Below, one piece after another: positions 5,606 through 5,715 of a stretch of 5,715 nt of DNA. The stretch is from JAHDNZ01 sp036721855 (lineage in GTDB: Bacteria > Bacillota > DTU065). The position numbers were made by a program, and so were the translations under genes. Positions within the stretch are counted from its first letter, which is position 1. Every line of letters begins with the position of its first letter. A model generated the notes under the pieces. It made no database searches and was not told the DNA's origin. It saw only the letters and a list, made by a program, of their open reading frames with translations. The stretch covers positions 1 to 5,715 of the forward strand of contig DAIMKF010000060.1 in assembly GCA_036721855.1 (NCBI GenBank). Reading direction: 5' to 3'.

Positions 5606-5665
5606 GAAGAGTTAATAAGAACCTTTAAGATCGCTCTTTATTTAAAGCTTATTAAAACGCTCTTC
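5606..5665. terminator. Long interrupted hairpin at the 3' end of the right-edge gene
   Basis: Three consecutive arm pairs nest here: GAAGAG (5606-5611) with CTCTTC (5660-5665), TTAATAAG (5612-5619) with CTTATTAA (5648-5655), and CTTTAA (5623-5628) with TTAAAG (5642-5647). They form about 20 base pairs with bulges of 3 and 4 bases and a 13-base loop. The structure overlaps the stop codon of the right-edge gene. Lying at a gene end, it may act as a transcription terminator or an mRNA-stabilising hairpin. The stem is AT-rich and no run of U follows in the minus direction, so it is not a textbook intrinsic terminator. Confidence 0.45.
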
Positions 5666-5715
5666 CTGTTTCATAAACAGCTAAAATATTTTCTAAAGGA
5701 GTATCTGTTTGAATA
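5652..5715 (-). CDS. C-terminal fragment, probably a uroporphyrinogen decarboxylase-like (MtaA/CmuA/HemE superfamily) protein
   Basis: Only the last 20 codons are inside the window, reading IQTDTPLENILAVYETGRAF, followed by TAA at 5654-5652. The TP-ENI-A-YE pattern resembles the terminal helix of uroporphyrinogen-decarboxylase-like proteins, which in many anaerobes are corrinoid or methyl-transfer related rather than haem-making enzymes. This identification comes from a short stretch and is tentative; that an ORF ends here is more certain. It is on the same strand as the sugar operon but separated by about 670 bases and a hairpin, so it is probably a different transcription unit. Confidence 0.5.
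   Translation of the reverse strand, partial: IQTDTPLENILAVYETGRAF

Larger units (their letters stand above)
5071..5651. other. Long intergenic region upstream of the sugar operon
   Basis: About 580 bases lie between the right-edge gene and the operon leader. I found no RNA gene, insertion sequence or confident coding region here. The operon promoter should be in this stretch, but no clear -35/-10 pair stands out on the minus strand. The best -10-like hexamer is TACAAT at 5228-5223, and its -35 region is poor. The region is rich in short dyads and repeats, listed separately, so it probably holds regulator-binding sites. Confidence 0.6.

Noticed and set aside
1..5715. CRISPR array, tRNA/rRNA, insertion sequence or phage genes
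   Set aside because: No regularly spaced repeats, cloverleaf, transposase or phage-like proteins were seen on either strand.

Overview
This AT-rich window (roughly 60% A+T by eye) carries one compact minus-strand operon from a bacterium. The operon joins a CUT1-type sugar ABC importer to a two-subunit (split) transketolase. Transcription runs right to left: substrate-binding protein (about 4981-3746), MalF-type permease (3744-2851), MalG-type permease (2849-2004), transketolase N-terminal subunit (1958-1128), transketolase C-terminal subunit (1126-191). Shine-Dalgarno sites are strong and purine-rich, and three of the four junctions have exactly one base between stop and start, so the set is almost certainly co-transcribed.

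Layout. At the left edge (1-42) the first 14 codons of another minus-strand gene appear behind a good ribosome-binding site, 148 bases past the last transketolase codon. No terminator hairpin is visible in that gap, so the operon may read on. At the right edge (5652-5715) is the last 20 codons of a separate minus-strand gene. Its ending resembles the C-terminus of uroporphyrinogen-decarboxylase-like (MtaA/CmuA/HemE superfamily) proteins. Between it and the binding protein lie about 670 bases with no convincing gene. This stretch holds a long interrupted hairpin at the end of the upstream gene, a perfect 14-bp tandem duplication, several short perfect dyads, a weak plus-strand ORF and, directly upstream of the binding-protein gene, an 8-codon mini-ORF behind a near-perfect Shine-Dalgarno sequence.

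How the genes work together. The binding protein captures a carbohydrate outside the membrane and the two permeases form the channel. No ATPase is encoded here, so a shared MsmK/UgpC/MalK-type ATPase from elsewhere is expected. The split transketolase suggests that the imported compound becomes a ketose (phosphate) that is cleaved to a two-carbon unit plus an aldose. Split transketolases are known in ordinary pentose-phosphate metabolism and in dedicated pathways (apulose-4-phosphate transketolase; 6-deoxy-6-sulfofructose transketolase of the sulfo-TK pathway). The true substrate cannot be read from this sequence. The N-subunit carries Cys where the thiamine-diphosphate/Mg motif normally has Asp (GCGE for GDGE), which is the most striking protein-level oddity.

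Organism. The binding protein has a signal peptide without a lipobox cysteine. That is unusual for a monoderm Firmicute and fits a diderm or toga-bearing lineage (for example Halanaerobia-, Atribacterota- or Thermotogota-like), but the taxon cannot be fixed from this window.
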